A stretch of DNA of 64,000 bases from positions 186,001-250,000 of the forward strand of contig JBJXHN010000001.1 of NCBI GenBank assembly GCA_046233135.1, read 5' to 3'. Origin of the DNA: JBJXHN01 sp046233135. Lineage in GTDB: Bacteria > Pseudomonadota > Alphaproteobacteria > Rhodospirillales > Rhodospirillaceae. Positions 8,935 through 17,589 of the stretch are shown here, piece after piece. Below the pieces are notes generated by a model. The model searched no databases and was not told the origin of the DNA. It saw nothing but the letters and a program-made list of their open reading frames with translations. The translations under genes and the position numbers were made by a program. Numbering within the stretch: position 1 is the first letter of the stretch; each line of letters starts with the position of its first letter.

Positions 8935-8957
8935 CGCTGACGCCGCAGGAGGTGGCT

Positions 8958-8981
8958 GGCCCCGAAGGGGGCCTTTTTTTT
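8958..8981 (+). terminator. Rho-independent terminator after the LuxR-type gene
   Basis: GGCCCC, loop GAAG, GGGGCC, followed directly by a run of eight T. It is a textbook intrinsic terminator 24 nt after the stop codon of the plus-strand regulator and lies before the convergent ydbL gene. Confidence 0.88.
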
Positions 8982-9067
8982 GGAGCCGTTGGGCGGCGTG
9001 GTGGGGACCGGCTTTTCGTCCGGTGCTCCCGGTCACTTGTTGCGGATCACTTTGACCGCTGATGCCA

Positions 9068-9418
9068 TCAGGGGCACGGGGTGTAGCGGCCGCGCAGTTT
9101 GGCGCCGCTGACGGCCTGGATCTGGGCGATCGGCACGCCTTCCTTTTGCGCCGACTGCTGATAGATCTGCATTCGTTCCGCATTGACCTGCGAGACCAGC
9201 GACTGCACGTCGCCGCCACCGCCCGTGGCGCGCAGCAATCCGTCGGGAGCCTCGCACACCTGACCGGCCGCGCGGGCCTGGTCCAGGCTGACCGCGAAAG
9301 CCGGGGCAACGCCGCTCAGGCCCGGTCCTGCCGCCCAGGCGGCAAGACCCAGGGCGATGGCCAGGGCAGAGGCCGTCAGCCGGGAGGCGGGATTAGAAGA
9401 TGTCCGGATTGTTTTCAT
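9068..9418 (-). CDS. ydbL: YdbL family (DUF1318) periplasmic protein
   Basis: 116 residues with an N-terminal signal peptide (MKTIRTSSNPASRLTASAL, with cleavage near AFA-VSLDQA) and the DUF1318 domain: SLDQARAAGQVCEAPDGLL, then VNAERMQIYQQSAQKEGV and the terminal KLRGRYTPC. In Escherichia coli YdbL is thought to chaperone or modulate the YdbH-YnbE intermembrane lipid bridge. It is the last gene of a ydbH-ynbE-ydbL operon, and its start overlaps the 3' end of ynbE by 26 nt. The start at 9418 is preferred over an upstream in-frame ATG at 9457 because it begins the signal peptide. Confidence 0.88.
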   Translation of the reverse strand: MKTIRTSSNPASRLTASALAIALGLAAWAAGPGLSGVAPAFAVSLDQARAAGQVCEAPDGLLRATGGGGDVQSLVSQVNAERMQIYQQSAQKEGVPIAQIQAVSGAKLRGRYTPCP

Positions 9419-9644
9419 GAATCTGTTCGACGCTCTTTTCCAGGCGGATGCGCACATCCTGCTGGATGTTCACATTCAGATCGATGCGGATCGGGTCTTT
9501 CGGGGCCTCTACCCGCACTGTCGGCGTGCAGGCCCCGGCAAGCGCCGCCACCACGGCGGATGCCACCGCCAGGCGAAGGCTGCCGGATCGGGGCGCAGGC
9601 CAGCCACGGGGCCGGGCCAGGGTAGGGGATAGGAATGCCTTCAC
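9393..9644 (-). CDS. ynbE: YnbE-like outer-membrane lipoprotein
   Basis: 83 residues with a lipoprotein signal: hydrophobic stretch VASAVVAALAGAC followed by the lipidated cysteine and TPTVRVEAPKDPIRIDLN. The C-terminus (NIQQDVRIRLEKSVEQI, then ENNPDIF) is the YnbE signature. In enterobacteria YnbE is an outer-membrane lipoprotein that multimerises by beta-strand addition with the C-terminus of YdbH to complete the lipid bridge. The start is taken as GTG at 9644, supported by GGGAGAG about 9 nt upstream; longer in-frame readings have no plausible signal. It sits between ydbH and ydbL in the expected order. Confidence 0.85.
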   Translation of the reverse strand: MKAFLSPTLARPRGWPAPRSGSLRLAVASAVVAALAGACTPTVRVEAPKDPIRIDLNVNIQQDVRIRLEKSVEQIHENNPDIF

Positions 9645-9879
9645 GCTGCGGTCTCTCCCTTCATGCGTCGCCGGTACGGTGGCCCGACGGCCGGGCGGTG
9701 CATTCTCCGCCGGACGTGCCGGAATGACAAGAATAAGGACGCCAGGAAATTGTGACTTTCCGGAGGCGCCGCGCCCTTGGAACGGGACGCGTTCTCGTGG
9801 AATCGGCCATCCGCTCCAGGTTTTTGTTTTGTCGCATTGTTTTCGCGCAAAACCGGCCCCCACTTTTGCGCACAGTGCT
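9645..9879 (-). other. Intergenic spacer ydbH-ynbE
   Basis: 235 bases between the ydbH stop and the ynbE GTG, unusually long for an otherwise tight operon. It contains an AT-richer patch (about 9820-9890). I see no gene or clear terminator, so ynbE-ydbL could have a separate internal promoter here. Confidence 0.3.
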
Positions 9880-12800
9880 TTATTGCCCGCCTGTCGCGGG
9901 TGGCGTCACACCCAGGTGTTCAAGAAACGTATCGATGTTGCCTTGGATCCGGTCGGGGATGGTATAGGCGCGCACGTTCTGCCGCACCAACTCGCCCAGC
10001 GCCCCGGTCAGGGTCAGGTTGAAGGCGATGGGGTAGCCGTCGTAGACGTCCGGATTGTGCCCCTCGATGGACAGCCCCACCTTCAGCGTGCCGTCCGTGT
10101 CGCCGTTCAGGGAAACAGTCAGGGTGTCGTATTTCAGCTGCTCCAGCACCTGAAGCGCCAGCAGCACCCCGGCATTGCCGCTGGCCAGAGTCTCCGGGTC
10201 CGAGGGCGGGCTGTAGGCGATGACCCCCGGGCCGTCGCTGGTCAGGGTCGCGGTGTCCACCCACAGCGCGCCCTGGGGCGTGACCCGCAAGGGAATACGG
10301 CCGCTGACGGTGCCCTGGGCGGACAGCCCCTTCAGGCTGGTCAGGGCGGCCACGGCGGCCAGATCGATCTTGTCCACGGCCAGCGGAATCAGCATCTCGC
10401 CGCCAGACAGCGGGATGGTCACGTCCTCCGTGGTCAGCCGCCCGGAGCCGAGCGACAGGGTCGCCTGGTCCAGCTTCAGGATGCTGGGTCCGGCGAGACG
10501 ATAGCTGGCCAGGATATCGGTGACCGGCAAGCCGATATCGACGCTGCCGATGCTCACCTCTGCCGTACCGCTGGCCGGCGGAGTCAGGGAACGGATCGGC
10601 AGGACGGTGTTGATATCGGTCAGGGGAATGCCCTGGACGGTGGCATTGACGTTGCGCAGCATCAGGTCGATGGACGGACTCAGGCGGCCATCCCGGTAGC
10701 GCAGGGAGCCCTGGGCGGCCACGGTGCCGGTGATGGACTCCACCGCCCCGGTCAGCGCGGTGTGCAGGCTCTCCGGCAGCACCTTGCCCACCCCCAGCGT
10801 GATCGGCTTGGCCTTCAGGGTCAGCTGCGCATCATCCCCGGTGCGGGAGATCGAGCCGCTGAGGCTGGCATCCACCCGTCCCTGCGCCCCGCGCAGCGAC
10901 AGTGCCACAGGCAGGCGCTCGGCCTCCGGCGTGTCCGGCGGTCCCAGGGTGGCGGACAGGCTGAAGGGGCGGGTCGGCTGACGGCGGGCAGCGGCGGGGT
11001 CCTCTTCCGGCAAAGACCACAGCGCGCCGGTCACCCGCGCTTCCGGCCCTGCCGGCGACAGGGTGGCTTCGACCGCCAGATCCTCCAGCCGGATGCCATA
11101 GCCGTTGAGGCTTCCCCCCGACGTCCTCAGCCGCAACGGCCGCTCCGGCGTCGGCGGCCAGTGGGCGTCCAGGCGCATCGGCCCGGGATCCAGCACCACC
11201 GGCTCCCCGTCCAGGGTGATGCGCAGGGCGTCAGGGGACAAGGCCACCGGCGCTTCCAGCCAAGCCCCGGAGGTGCCGGGACTCAGCACGATGGGTTCGG
11301 TCAGCACCAGGGACAGGGGCTCGTCCAGGTCCACGCCGGGAGCAAGCCGCCCGCCGGCCACCTCGGCCGACAGGGTCTCCAGGCTGATCCGGGGACCGTC
11401 GGCACCGCCGGGGGCGCGGCCGCCGGAGGGCAGGTGGCCATGGCCGGTCAGGTGCAGGGCCGGGTTCGCCAGCGTGGCGCCGAAGCCGCCGAAGTCCGTG
11501 GCGGTCAGGGTGGCGGAGGCCCCGGCCACCGTCAGCCCCGCCTCGGCCGTCCATCCCACCCGACCGTCGGCCACCACGGCCGGCGCGGCGAGCAGCACTC
11601 CGGCCTCGTCCAGCTCCCTGGCGCTGGCGGTCAGGGCCGCATGGGCTTCCGCACTGTCCGGCGTGGCCCGCACCCCGTTCAGCAGCAGGGCCACGCGGCC
11701 CCCTTGCAGGCCGATGCGGTCCACGCCCTCTATCGTCAGCAGCAGGTCCTGCGCCGTCAACGCCGGAACCGGGGCCTCCGGCGTGGCTTCTGCCCCGCGC
11801 AGGATGACGGCGGCGCGGGCGCCCTCCGGCGTCGCCAGGGACAGGGCGAGATCGCCGCTCAGCCGGCCGTCGGCGCTGCGGTGCAGGCGGGTGGGCGGAC
11901 GGGCGGCGTCGGCCGCATCACCCAGGCTGGCGGACAGCGGCCCCGGCAGATGGGGCGCGAGCCACGGCGGCAAGGCGGGCAGGGCGGCGACGGACAGACG
12001 CGCCGGTGCGGGCAGGGTGACATCAATGGCGCCGTCCGCCGTGCCGGTGACGGTCGCGCGCAGGGTGCCGCTCAGCCCGTCCACCAGACCGGGCAGGGTC
12101 AGGGCCTCGGCGGTCAGGGTCAGGCGACCCTCGCCCGTGATCGCCTGTGCCTCCAGTGGCACGCTGGCGGCGGGGCTGGCCATGGTGCCGGCGGCGTCCA
12201 GGCGCAGCGCCGGGGCGGTGAGCAGAGCCGAGCCGCTGAAGCGAACCGGGCCGTTCGGCAGGGCATCCAGGATCACCGTGGCCGGCGCCCCGTCCGGCCC
12301 GGCGGTCAGGGACAGGCTGAACGGACCCTCCGCCAAGGGACGCAGGGCCGGGAGCAGGGCGGGGGGCAGGCCGGCGGTCAGGCGCGTGGTCAGGGCCGGG
12401 TCCGGGGCGGCGACTCGCACCCGCGTGTCATTGGTGGTGACCGTCAGCCGGCCGCCGTCGTAGCGCGCTTCCAGCGCGCCGTCTGCCCGGATCTGCCCGG
12501 CGAGGCCCGGCAGGGACAGGGTTTCGGTGGACAGGGTGACGGAGCCGTCCATCCGCCGGGGCTGGCCATCGGCGCCCAACACCCCCTCTGCCGCCAGGGT
12601 GCCGGTGGCCAGCGGGCCGGTGATGGCGCCAGTCAGGTGCAGGGCGTGGCCGCCGTCCTTGTCATCCGCCGCGTCCGGGTCCAGGGTGCCGGTGACGGTC
12701 AGGGTGACCGGCCCGGCCGGGGTCTCCAGGGCAAGGCTGCTGTCGCGGACCACCAGCTGGGAGAAGGGCAGCACCGGCAGAACCGCAGTCGGCGCGGACG

Positions 12801-13173
12801 GGTCGGCTTCGCCGGCCAGGGCCTCCAGCAAGGGGAAATGCAGCTGGCCGTCCCGCGTCAGGCCCCGGGTTTGGGCGCCGTCCAGCGTCACCCGGTCCAC
12901 ATGGCCGTCCAGTAGTCCCTCCAGGGTCCAGGTCGCGGTCAGGCGGTCGAGCGTGATGGCGCCACCGGCCAGACGGATATCGCGCATCTCCAGATGATCG
13001 GTGTCGAGCACGGCCACGGTCGCGCTGCCCGGCCCCAGCCCGGCGGCGTCCAGGCCATAGGGCACGGCCCGGGTCAGCAGCGGCAGGCGAAAGGCGATCA
13101 GGCCGGCGAGCAGCAGTACCGGCAGGCCCAGCGCGATACCGGCACCGGTCAGGATGCGGCGGCGGCGGGTCAT
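9880..13173 (-). CDS. ydbH: YdbH family AsmA-like intermembrane lipid transport protein
   Basis: 1097 residues. A basic N-terminus and one membrane anchor (RRRRILTGAGIALGLPVLLL, about 3-28) are followed by a very long repeat-rich periplasmic region of short beta strands with alternating hydrophobic residues, typical of AsmA-like bridge proteins (YhdP, TamB, YdbH). The C-terminal part (GVLLALQVLEQLKYDTL, then NGDTDGTLKVGLSIEGHNP and ALGELVRQNVRAY) matches the conserved DUF2140/YdbH end. These proteins form hydrophobic grooves that carry phospholipids from inner to outer membrane. The order ydbH, ynbE, ydbL is that of E. coli. The start at 13173 puts the anchor at the N-terminus; the 105 in-frame codons upstream are not protein-like. 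No strong ribosome site is seen. Confidence 0.9.
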   Translation of the reverse strand: MTRRRRILTGAGIALGLPVLLLAGLIAFRLPLLTRAVPYGLDAAGLGPGSATVAVLDTDHLEMRDIRLAGGAITLDRLTATWTLEGLLDGHVDRVTLDGAQTRGLTRDGQLHFPLLEALAGEADPSAPTAVLPVLPFSQLVVRDSSLALETPAGPVTLTVTGTLDPDAADDKDGGHALHLTGAITGPLATGTLAAEGVLGADGQPRRMDGSVTLSTETLSLPGLAGQIRADGALEARYDGGRLTVTTNDTRVRVAAPDPALTTRLTAGLPPALLPALRPLAEGPFSLSLTAGPDGAPATVILDALPNGPVRFSGSALLTAPALRLDAAGTMASPAASVPLEAQAITGEGRLTLTAEALTLPGLVDGLSGTLRATVTGTADGAIDVTLPAPARLSVAALPALPPWLAPHLPGPLSASLGDAADAARPPTRLHRSADGRLSGDLALSLATPEGARAAVILRGAEATPEAPVPALTAQDLLLTIEGVDRIGLQGGRVALLLNGVRATPDSAEAHAALTASARELDEAGVLLAAPAVVADGRVGWTAEAGLTVAGASATLTATDFGGFGATLANPALHLTGHGHLPSGGRAPGGADGPRISLETLSAEVAGGRLAPGVDLDEPLSLVLTEPIVLSPGTSGAWLEAPVALSPDALRITLDGEPVVLDPGPMRLDAHWPPTPERPLRLRTSGGSLNGYGIRLEDLAVEATLSPAGPEARVTGALWSLPEEDPAAARRQPTRPFSLSATLGPPDTPEAERLPVALSLRGAQGRVDASLSGSISRTGDDAQLTLKAKPITLGVGKVLPESLHTALTGAVESITGTVAAQGSLRYRDGRLSPSIDLMLRNVNATVQGIPLTDINTVLPIRSLTPPASGTAEVSIGSVDIGLPVTDILASYRLAGPSILKLDQATLSLGSGRLTTEDVTIPLSGGEMLIPLAVDKIDLAAVAALTSLKGLSAQGTVSGRIPLRVTPQGALWVDTATLTSDGPGVIAYSPPSDPETLASGNAGVLLALQVLEQLKYDTLTVSLNGDTDGTLKVGLSIEGHNPDVYDGYPIAFNLTLTGALGELVRQNVRAYTIPDRIQGNIDTFLEHLGVTPPATGGQ

Positions 13174-13396
13174 CGCGGGGTCCGGCGACGGAGGACCCAA
13201 AAAGCAAAACGGGTGGGCATTTCGAAGCGGCTCCGGCTGCGCTATCTTGGGGGCTCTGGCTGGCGCGATCCGGGTAGGAGGGTGCTGGCCGGGGAAAAGG
13301 TCGTCAAGAACTCCTGAACGTTTGGACTGCATACTCGGATGCCCGAGCGCTGCAAAAACATCTCCTTCAGGAAAGCCGTCGCAGGATATCCCGCCG

Positions 13397-13999
13397 ATGC
13401 GTCCGCCCTTGGTCGATTCCACGTTCGACGTGGCAAACTGGTTTCTCGACAACGCCCTGAACGAGGGCGAATACCTCCAGCCGGGCAAGATGCACCGCCT
13501 GATGTTCCTCGCCCAGGCCTACTATGCCGTGGCCAACAACGGCCAGCTGCTGATGCCCGCAGTCTTCGTCGCCGAGGATCAGGGACCCGTGGAGCCCAAC
13601 GTCTACCGCGCCTTCGAAAACGAACGGCCGTGGATTTCCATGGTCAAGATGCCCGAAAAGGCCACCCACTTCCTGGACAGCATCTGGCGCCGCTTCGGCC
13701 AGCATTCCGCCGGCCACCTGACCAACGTCATCCGCAAGCACCCCCCCTATGCCGACGCCTACAAGGACGAGCCCCGCTGCGTCATCACCCTGGACTCCAT
13801 GGTCGCCTTCTATGGCTCCATCCGCCCGGAAAAGGCCCCGGGCGGCGCCGAGGACAAGGACGGGGCCGCGCGCAAGGCGGCCAGGGTCCTGGATGCTGCG
13901 CCGGTGGAATCCGTCGTCCGCCCCCGCGTCATGCGCAGCCACACCGGCCGGCCGGTCAACGTGATGCCCTGGATGCCTAAGAAGGGCAAGCCGGGCTGA
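13397..13999 (+). CDS. Panacea-domain (DUF4065/SocA-like) protein
   Basis: 200 residues. The core (FDVANWFLDNAL, LQPGKMHRLMFLAQAYY, then GPVEPNVYRAFEN) is the Panacea/DUF4065 fold found in SocA-type antitoxins, phage GepA proteins and many chromosomal orphans. The C-terminal 50 residues are basic and proline-rich. GCAGGA lies about 10 nt before the ATG; the frame continues upstream to 13154 but that part overlaps the divergent ydbH start and looks non-coding. Panacea domains neutralise diverse toxins when paired with one, but no toxin-sized gene is adjacent; the next gene is an AIM24 protein. It may be a housekeeping member of the family rather than an active antitoxin. Confidence 0.75.
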   Translation: MRPPLVDSTFDVANWFLDNALNEGEYLQPGKMHRLMFLAQAYYAVANNGQLLMPAVFVAEDQGPVEPNVYRAFENERPWISMVKMPEKATHFLDSIWRRFGQHSAGHLTNVIRKHPPYADAYKDEPRCVITLDSMVAFYGSIRPEKAPGGAEDKDGAARKAARVLDAAPVESVVRPRVMRSHTGRPVNVMPWMPKKGKPG

Positions 14000-14050
14000 C
14001 AGCGGCTCCGGCGCCTGTTTCGCTCCCCCCCTGTTTCAGGAGACACGCGC

Positions 14051-14782
14051 GTGCACTACGAGATCAAGTTCGGGCCGGCTTTTTCCCTGCTGTCCATGGA
14101 TCTGGAGCAGGGGGAAATGGTGGTCTGTGAGTCCGGGGCGATGGTCAGCATGTCCGCGACCCTGGACCTGGAAGCCCGCATGAACGGCGACCAGGGCAGC
14201 AGCTTTTTCGGCCGGGCTCTCAGCGCCGCATCCCGCGCCACCCTGGGCGGAGAGACATTCTTCATCACCTCCGTCACCGCCACCGACGGCCCCGGCCACC
14301 TGGCCCTGGCCCCGGCCGTGCCCGGCGATATCGCTGCTGTCGACGTCGGCAGCCGGCCGCTGGTGATCCAGTCGGGCAGCTACCTCGCCTGTAGCCCCGG
14401 CCTGACGGTGCAAACCGGCTGGGGCGGACTGAAAAGCCTGCTGGGGGGCGAAGGGCTGTTCTTCCTGCGTACCGCAGGCTCGGGAACGGTGTTCCTGGCC
14501 AGCTTCGGCGCCATCTACAGCCGCACCCTGACCCCTGGAGAGCAATACGTGGTCGATAGCGGCCATATGGTGGCGTTCGAAGACGGCATGACCATGCAAA
14601 CCCGCTTCGCCAGCCGGCCCGGCCGGGGCGGCCTGTTCTCCCGCATGGTTTCCGGCGCCACCACGGGCGAAGGGCTGGTGATGGAATTCACCGGCCCCGG
14701 AACCGTGTGGATGCAAACCCGAAACCCCGATGCCTTCAGTTCGTGGATCCAGTCGCTGATGCCGCAGAAGTCGAGTGAGTGA
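14051..14782 (+). CDS. AIM24/TIGR00266 family protein
   Basis: 243 residues of the AIM24 (TIGR00266) beta-sandwich family: MHYEIKFGPAFSLLSMDLEQ, then GEMVVCESGAMVSMSATLDL, FFITSVTATDGPGHLALAP and the GEQYVVDSGHMVAFEDGM motif near residue 160. Bacterial members are of unknown biochemical function; the yeast namesake is mitochondrial. No signal peptide, probably cytoplasmic. The start is GTG, fixed by CAGGAGACA 7-10 nt upstream. It follows the Panacea gene on the same strand after about 50 nt. A pair of short GTCCCC hairpins lies just after the stop codon. Confidence 0.88.
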   Translation: MHYEIKFGPAFSLLSMDLEQGEMVVCESGAMVSMSATLDLEARMNGDQGSSFFGRALSAASRATLGGETFFITSVTATDGPGHLALAPAVPGDIAAVDVGSRPLVIQSGSYLACSPGLTVQTGWGGLKSLLGGEGLFFLRTAGSGTVFLASFGAIYSRTLTPGEQYVVDSGHMVAFEDGMTMQTRFASRPGRGGLFSRMVSGATTGEGLVMEFTGPGTVWMQTRNPDAFSSWIQSLMPQKSSE

Positions 14783-14803
14783 CCACGAGGAAACACGTGC
14801 CGG

Positions 14804-14888
14804 GGGACCAGCGGGGTCTTCCCGTCCCCGAAGGGGGACAAAAGAAACCCGTCCCCGAAGGGGGACAAAACAAGCGAGTGCTGGGGGA
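14804..14888. repeat. Hairpin repeat cluster, copy 1
   Basis: Two identical 16-mers GTCCCCGAAGGGGGAC (14824-14839 and 14851-14866), each a hairpin with a GAA-type loop and followed by CAAAA, spaced 27 bp apart. They are flanked by GGGGGACCAGCGGGGTC and GTGCTGGGGGA. The same motifs in opposite orientation occur at 33390-33476. The cluster lies between convergent genes (AIM24 and the restriction endonuclease remnant), so it may act as a bidirectional terminator or be a REP-like element. Confidence 0.75.
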
Positions 14889-14943
14889 GCATGGAGTGTC
14901 CGGTCCGATTTTTCGGGGTCCCCTCTGTTATAGCGACCTCAAT

Positions 14944-15444
14944 TCATGCGCGCGCTGCCTCTGCTGCCACATGGCCCGCCAGTTCGGTGACGAATGTTCT
15001 CAAGCCCGTCATGTCGCTGAGTTCCGAACAGGCTCCATCATCGGACGCTGTGCGCGGCGAAGTCAGGATCGAAGCCGTCGTATAAAGCTGCTCCTGCACC
15101 AGTTTGCGGCATAGGATATTATAGCGCTCGGCATAGGAGGCGTCCTGGAATTCCTTGAACACCGGGAAGTGGGGCGAGGACTCACGGACGGGTGAACGCG
15201 ATGCCGGTGCGTCCTCGAGCAACATCAGCCAGCCGACAAAAGGCCGCGTCTGCTCGCCAAAGGCACCCTCCCTGTAGGCCGTCCACACGTCATGCGCGGT
15301 GCCGATCGCTTCCTCGGAGCGGTTATTGAAATTGTTGCCGAACGACGGACCGACCTGACTCTTGAATTCAAGCGCGGCGATCAGCCGGCCTTCATTTATG
15401 ACCAGCAAGTCCCACAGCTTGGTCGGGCGGAAATATCCCGGCAA
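14944..15444 (-). pseudogene. N-terminally truncated PaeR7I/XhoI-type restriction endonuclease
   Basis: 166 residues matching the C-terminal two thirds of PaeR7I/XhoI endonucleases (CTCGAG specificity in the family): PGYFRPTKLWDLLVI, then LIAALEFKSQVGPSFGNNFN and RSEEAIGTAHDVWTAYREGAF. Full-length enzymes are about 245 residues, so about 75-80 N-terminal residues are absent. The homology begins only a few bases after the methyltransferase stop codon, and the only near start is a TTG at 15444. The likely catalytic D12, E26 and K28 (ExK in EFK) remain. The simplest reading is a deletion that joined the end of the methyltransferase to the middle of the endonuclease gene, leaving it inactive. A functional short form cannot be excluded. 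The C-terminus appears complete. Confidence 0.8.
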
Positions 15445-15446
15445 AG

Positions 15447-17168
15447 TCAGGACTCGCCGTTATCGCCGATCGCGGCCCATTCTTGATTTGACAGACCGTA
15501 GAGCTTGGCAACTGCCCTATTACAGGCCTCTTCGTCCCGACGCCCTGCCGCATCGATGAGTTCACCTTTGAGTGCGGCAGACACACCCTGCCAATGCGGC
15601 AGGCGGATACGCCGCAGATACTGTGCCTGAAACCGCAAATAGCCGCCCCGCATGCGGGTCGCATAGATCGACACGAAGAGCTTGGCGATGCCAGAGCGCA
15701 AGACTGCCTGCAGTGCTCGCAGATCCCATTCGTCCGAGATGATGAAATAGAGATTGTGGTGCGGGTAAAGGCGTCCGTCCTCATAGACGATGTGCGCGTC
15801 GCCCTTGATGTCCGGGATGAGCAACTTCGGCCGGTCTGCAAGTGCCGGATAAATCCGGTCGATTGTCCTGTACCAATTGGCCGGCGCCTTCTTTGCGATA
15901 TGCCGTCCGGCGATCTGGTCCCGGCGCGCTTCAAGGTAGGTTTTGAGCCGCGGATAAGCATCCAGCGCCACAAGCCCGCCGGCATCGGCAAACGGATTGA
16001 CAACGCCCAGACCGCGCCATTTCACCTCGCCGCTGTCGATATCACGGGTCATTGCAAGCGGCAGCTTGCGGTCGTCTTCAACGTCCAGTTCGTCGAAGGG
16101 ACCAATGAACGCTTTGTCGGCACCGGTGGCCACACCGATACCGATCTTGCAGCCCGCATCCTCGATTGCCGGGTAGTCCCGCTCCAGCCGGCGGATCAAC
16201 ATAAGCTGGTCCGGGGATTCCAGAATCCATGGCTGGGTACCGGCCGCCACATTGGCCATTTCCTTGACGGGACCGTCAGACGGCGGCAGATCGGCAGACA
16301 ACAGGCGCCGCGCCAGATCGTCCAGTACCGACTTGTCGATTGCCGGACGGTGTGCAATCCGCGTCTTGCCGGGCTTCTCCCTGGTGATGATGGTAATCGC
16401 GGGATAAGCGATAACCTCAGCATGAAAAGCTGCCGTGTCGGTCATATCGACATAGGCTTTGAGGTGGTAACCGTCGGCGACCATCTGGCGTAGCGGGCCA
16501 CCATAGCGGTTTTTCATCCAGCGGTCGGGGCAAATAAAGCCGAGGGTTCCCCCCTTGCCCAACAGGCTCAGCGATCGTTCGACGAACGGAATATAGATGT
16601 CCGCCCGGTCGAACACCGTGCGGTACCGCTGGCGGTATTCTGCGATCAGAGCGGCGGGAATGAGTTCCTGCCGCACATAGGGTGGATTGCCGATGACGAA
16701 ATCGAAGGGCTCGGGCAGGTCGGCCAGCAGGAAATCGCCTTGCATCAGCCACGCATCGGCAAGCTGCCTGGCAGCGTCGGCGGCAAGTCCAGCCTGTTCT
16801 AGCTGTGCGATTACCTTACCGCGCGTGTCCTCAAATGATGAGGCGTGCAGCTCAACCCCGCGAATGCAGGGAACGAGCGCTTCCACGGGATCACCGGGCC
16901 TCCCGGCCCTGCGCCAGCTTTCAAGCAGACGCTCAATGACGGTCTCCAGAAAATCACCGTCACCGAATGACGGTTCGAGCAAGCGGTACTGGTAGAGCGT
17001 GCGTCCAGCTTCGTACCCGGCAAGATCGAGAATGAACTCGACTACTTCGCGCTTGGTATAGATGGCGCCGCGATGCTCAATACCTGCAGCGGCAAGTTCC
17101 GCCACGGCGTCAGTAACAGGGCATATTCCCGGCAGAGACGCTTGGTGCGTAGGAGACAGCACAGTCAT
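15447..17168 (-). CDS. PaeR7I/XhoI-type adenine-specific DNA methyltransferase
   Basis: 573 residues. SAM-binding motif I LEPSFGDGDFL (about 64-74) and catalytic NPPY (161-164, in DFVIGNPPYVRQEL) define an N6-adenine methyltransferase of the large gamma-like type with a C-terminal target-recognition region, as in M.PaeR7I. Together with the downstream endonuclease remnant it should methylate the adenine of CTCGAG; the specificity is inferred from the endonuclease family. It starts one base into the stop codon of the RHH gene (TGATG), so the three genes form one transcript. Motifs are intact and the gene appears functional, making it an effectively orphan methyltransferase if the nuclease is dead. 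Its composition is a little less GC-rich than its neighbours, consistent with horizontal gain. Confidence 0.9.
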   Translation of the reverse strand: MTVLSPTHQASLPGICPVTDAVAELAAAGIEHRGAIYTKREVVEFILDLAGYEAGRTLYQYRLLEPSFGDGDFLETVIERLLESWRRAGRPGDPVEALVPCIRGVELHASSFEDTRGKVIAQLEQAGLAADAARQLADAWLMQGDFLLADLPEPFDFVIGNPPYVRQELIPAALIAEYRQRYRTVFDRADIYIPFVERSLSLLGKGGTLGFICPDRWMKNRYGGPLRQMVADGYHLKAYVDMTDTAAFHAEVIAYPAITIITREKPGKTRIAHRPAIDKSVLDDLARRLLSADLPPSDGPVKEMANVAAGTQPWILESPDQLMLIRRLERDYPAIEDAGCKIGIGVATGADKAFIGPFDELDVEDDRKLPLAMTRDIDSGEVKWRGLGVVNPFADAGGLVALDAYPRLKTYLEARRDQIAGRHIAKKAPANWYRTIDRIYPALADRPKLLIPDIKGDAHIVYEDGRLYPHHNLYFIISDEWDLRALQAVLRSGIAKLFVSIYATRMRGGYLRFQAQYLRRIRLPHWQGVSAALKGELIDAAGRRDEEACNRAVAKLYGLSNQEWAAIGDNGES

Positions 17169-17341
17169 CAGGCGACCTTCCGGCCGGGGCGCACTTTGAT
17201 CCTGCGGTCTTCTCTGTACCGATCAGGAAGCTCACGCATTGAGCGCCGGAACAGCCACGATGCGCTGACATCACTGTCCCGGACAAGCGGATCCAGGGCC
17301 TCATAGTCGACCGGATCGACAGTGACCGTCACGCGTTTCAT
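17168..17341 (-). CDS. Ribbon-helix-helix (CopG-like) protein of the R-M operon
   Basis: 57 residues: KRVTVTVDPVDYEALDPLV forms the beta strand and first helix, and SASWLFRRSMRELPDRY the second helix of a ribbon-helix-helix DNA-binding fold. AAGAAGG lies about 8 nt before the ATG at 17341; a GTG at 17392 would give a 74-residue form. The stop codon overlaps the methyltransferase start by one base. Small DNA-binding proteins leading R-M operons usually control methyltransferase and endonuclease timing, so autoregulation of the operon is the likely role. Not enough sequence signal exists to name the operator. Confidence 0.72.
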   Translation of the reverse strand: MKRVTVTVDPVDYEALDPLVRDSDVSASWLFRRSMRELPDRYREDRRIKVRPGRKVA

Positions 17342-17589
17342 GGGTTTGCCCTTCTTGCTGATGGGTATATCCGACTCGTACCGGTGATGCACAGTGTCAG
17401 GTCACCATACACCAGATATGCCACCTTCAAACAGGCATTCTCTACATATGGGACAATGCTGGGGAGACCTCTCCGCTGCCCCTCTGGCACTTTCCCGTAT
17501 ATCTTTCCTGCGGTCTTTGCGCGGGGGAAACCCGGCGGACGGGATTACCATAAGGGGGTCCGGCACGCCCCGACCGGAGGAGCCCCGCC

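Noticed and set aside
9448..12915. Plus-strand open frame of 1155 codons opposite ydbH
   Set aside because: No family character, rich in Q, G, H and R; it is the antisense of the YdbH-type repeats, which have coherent beta-strand patterns, an anchor and a YdbH C-terminus.
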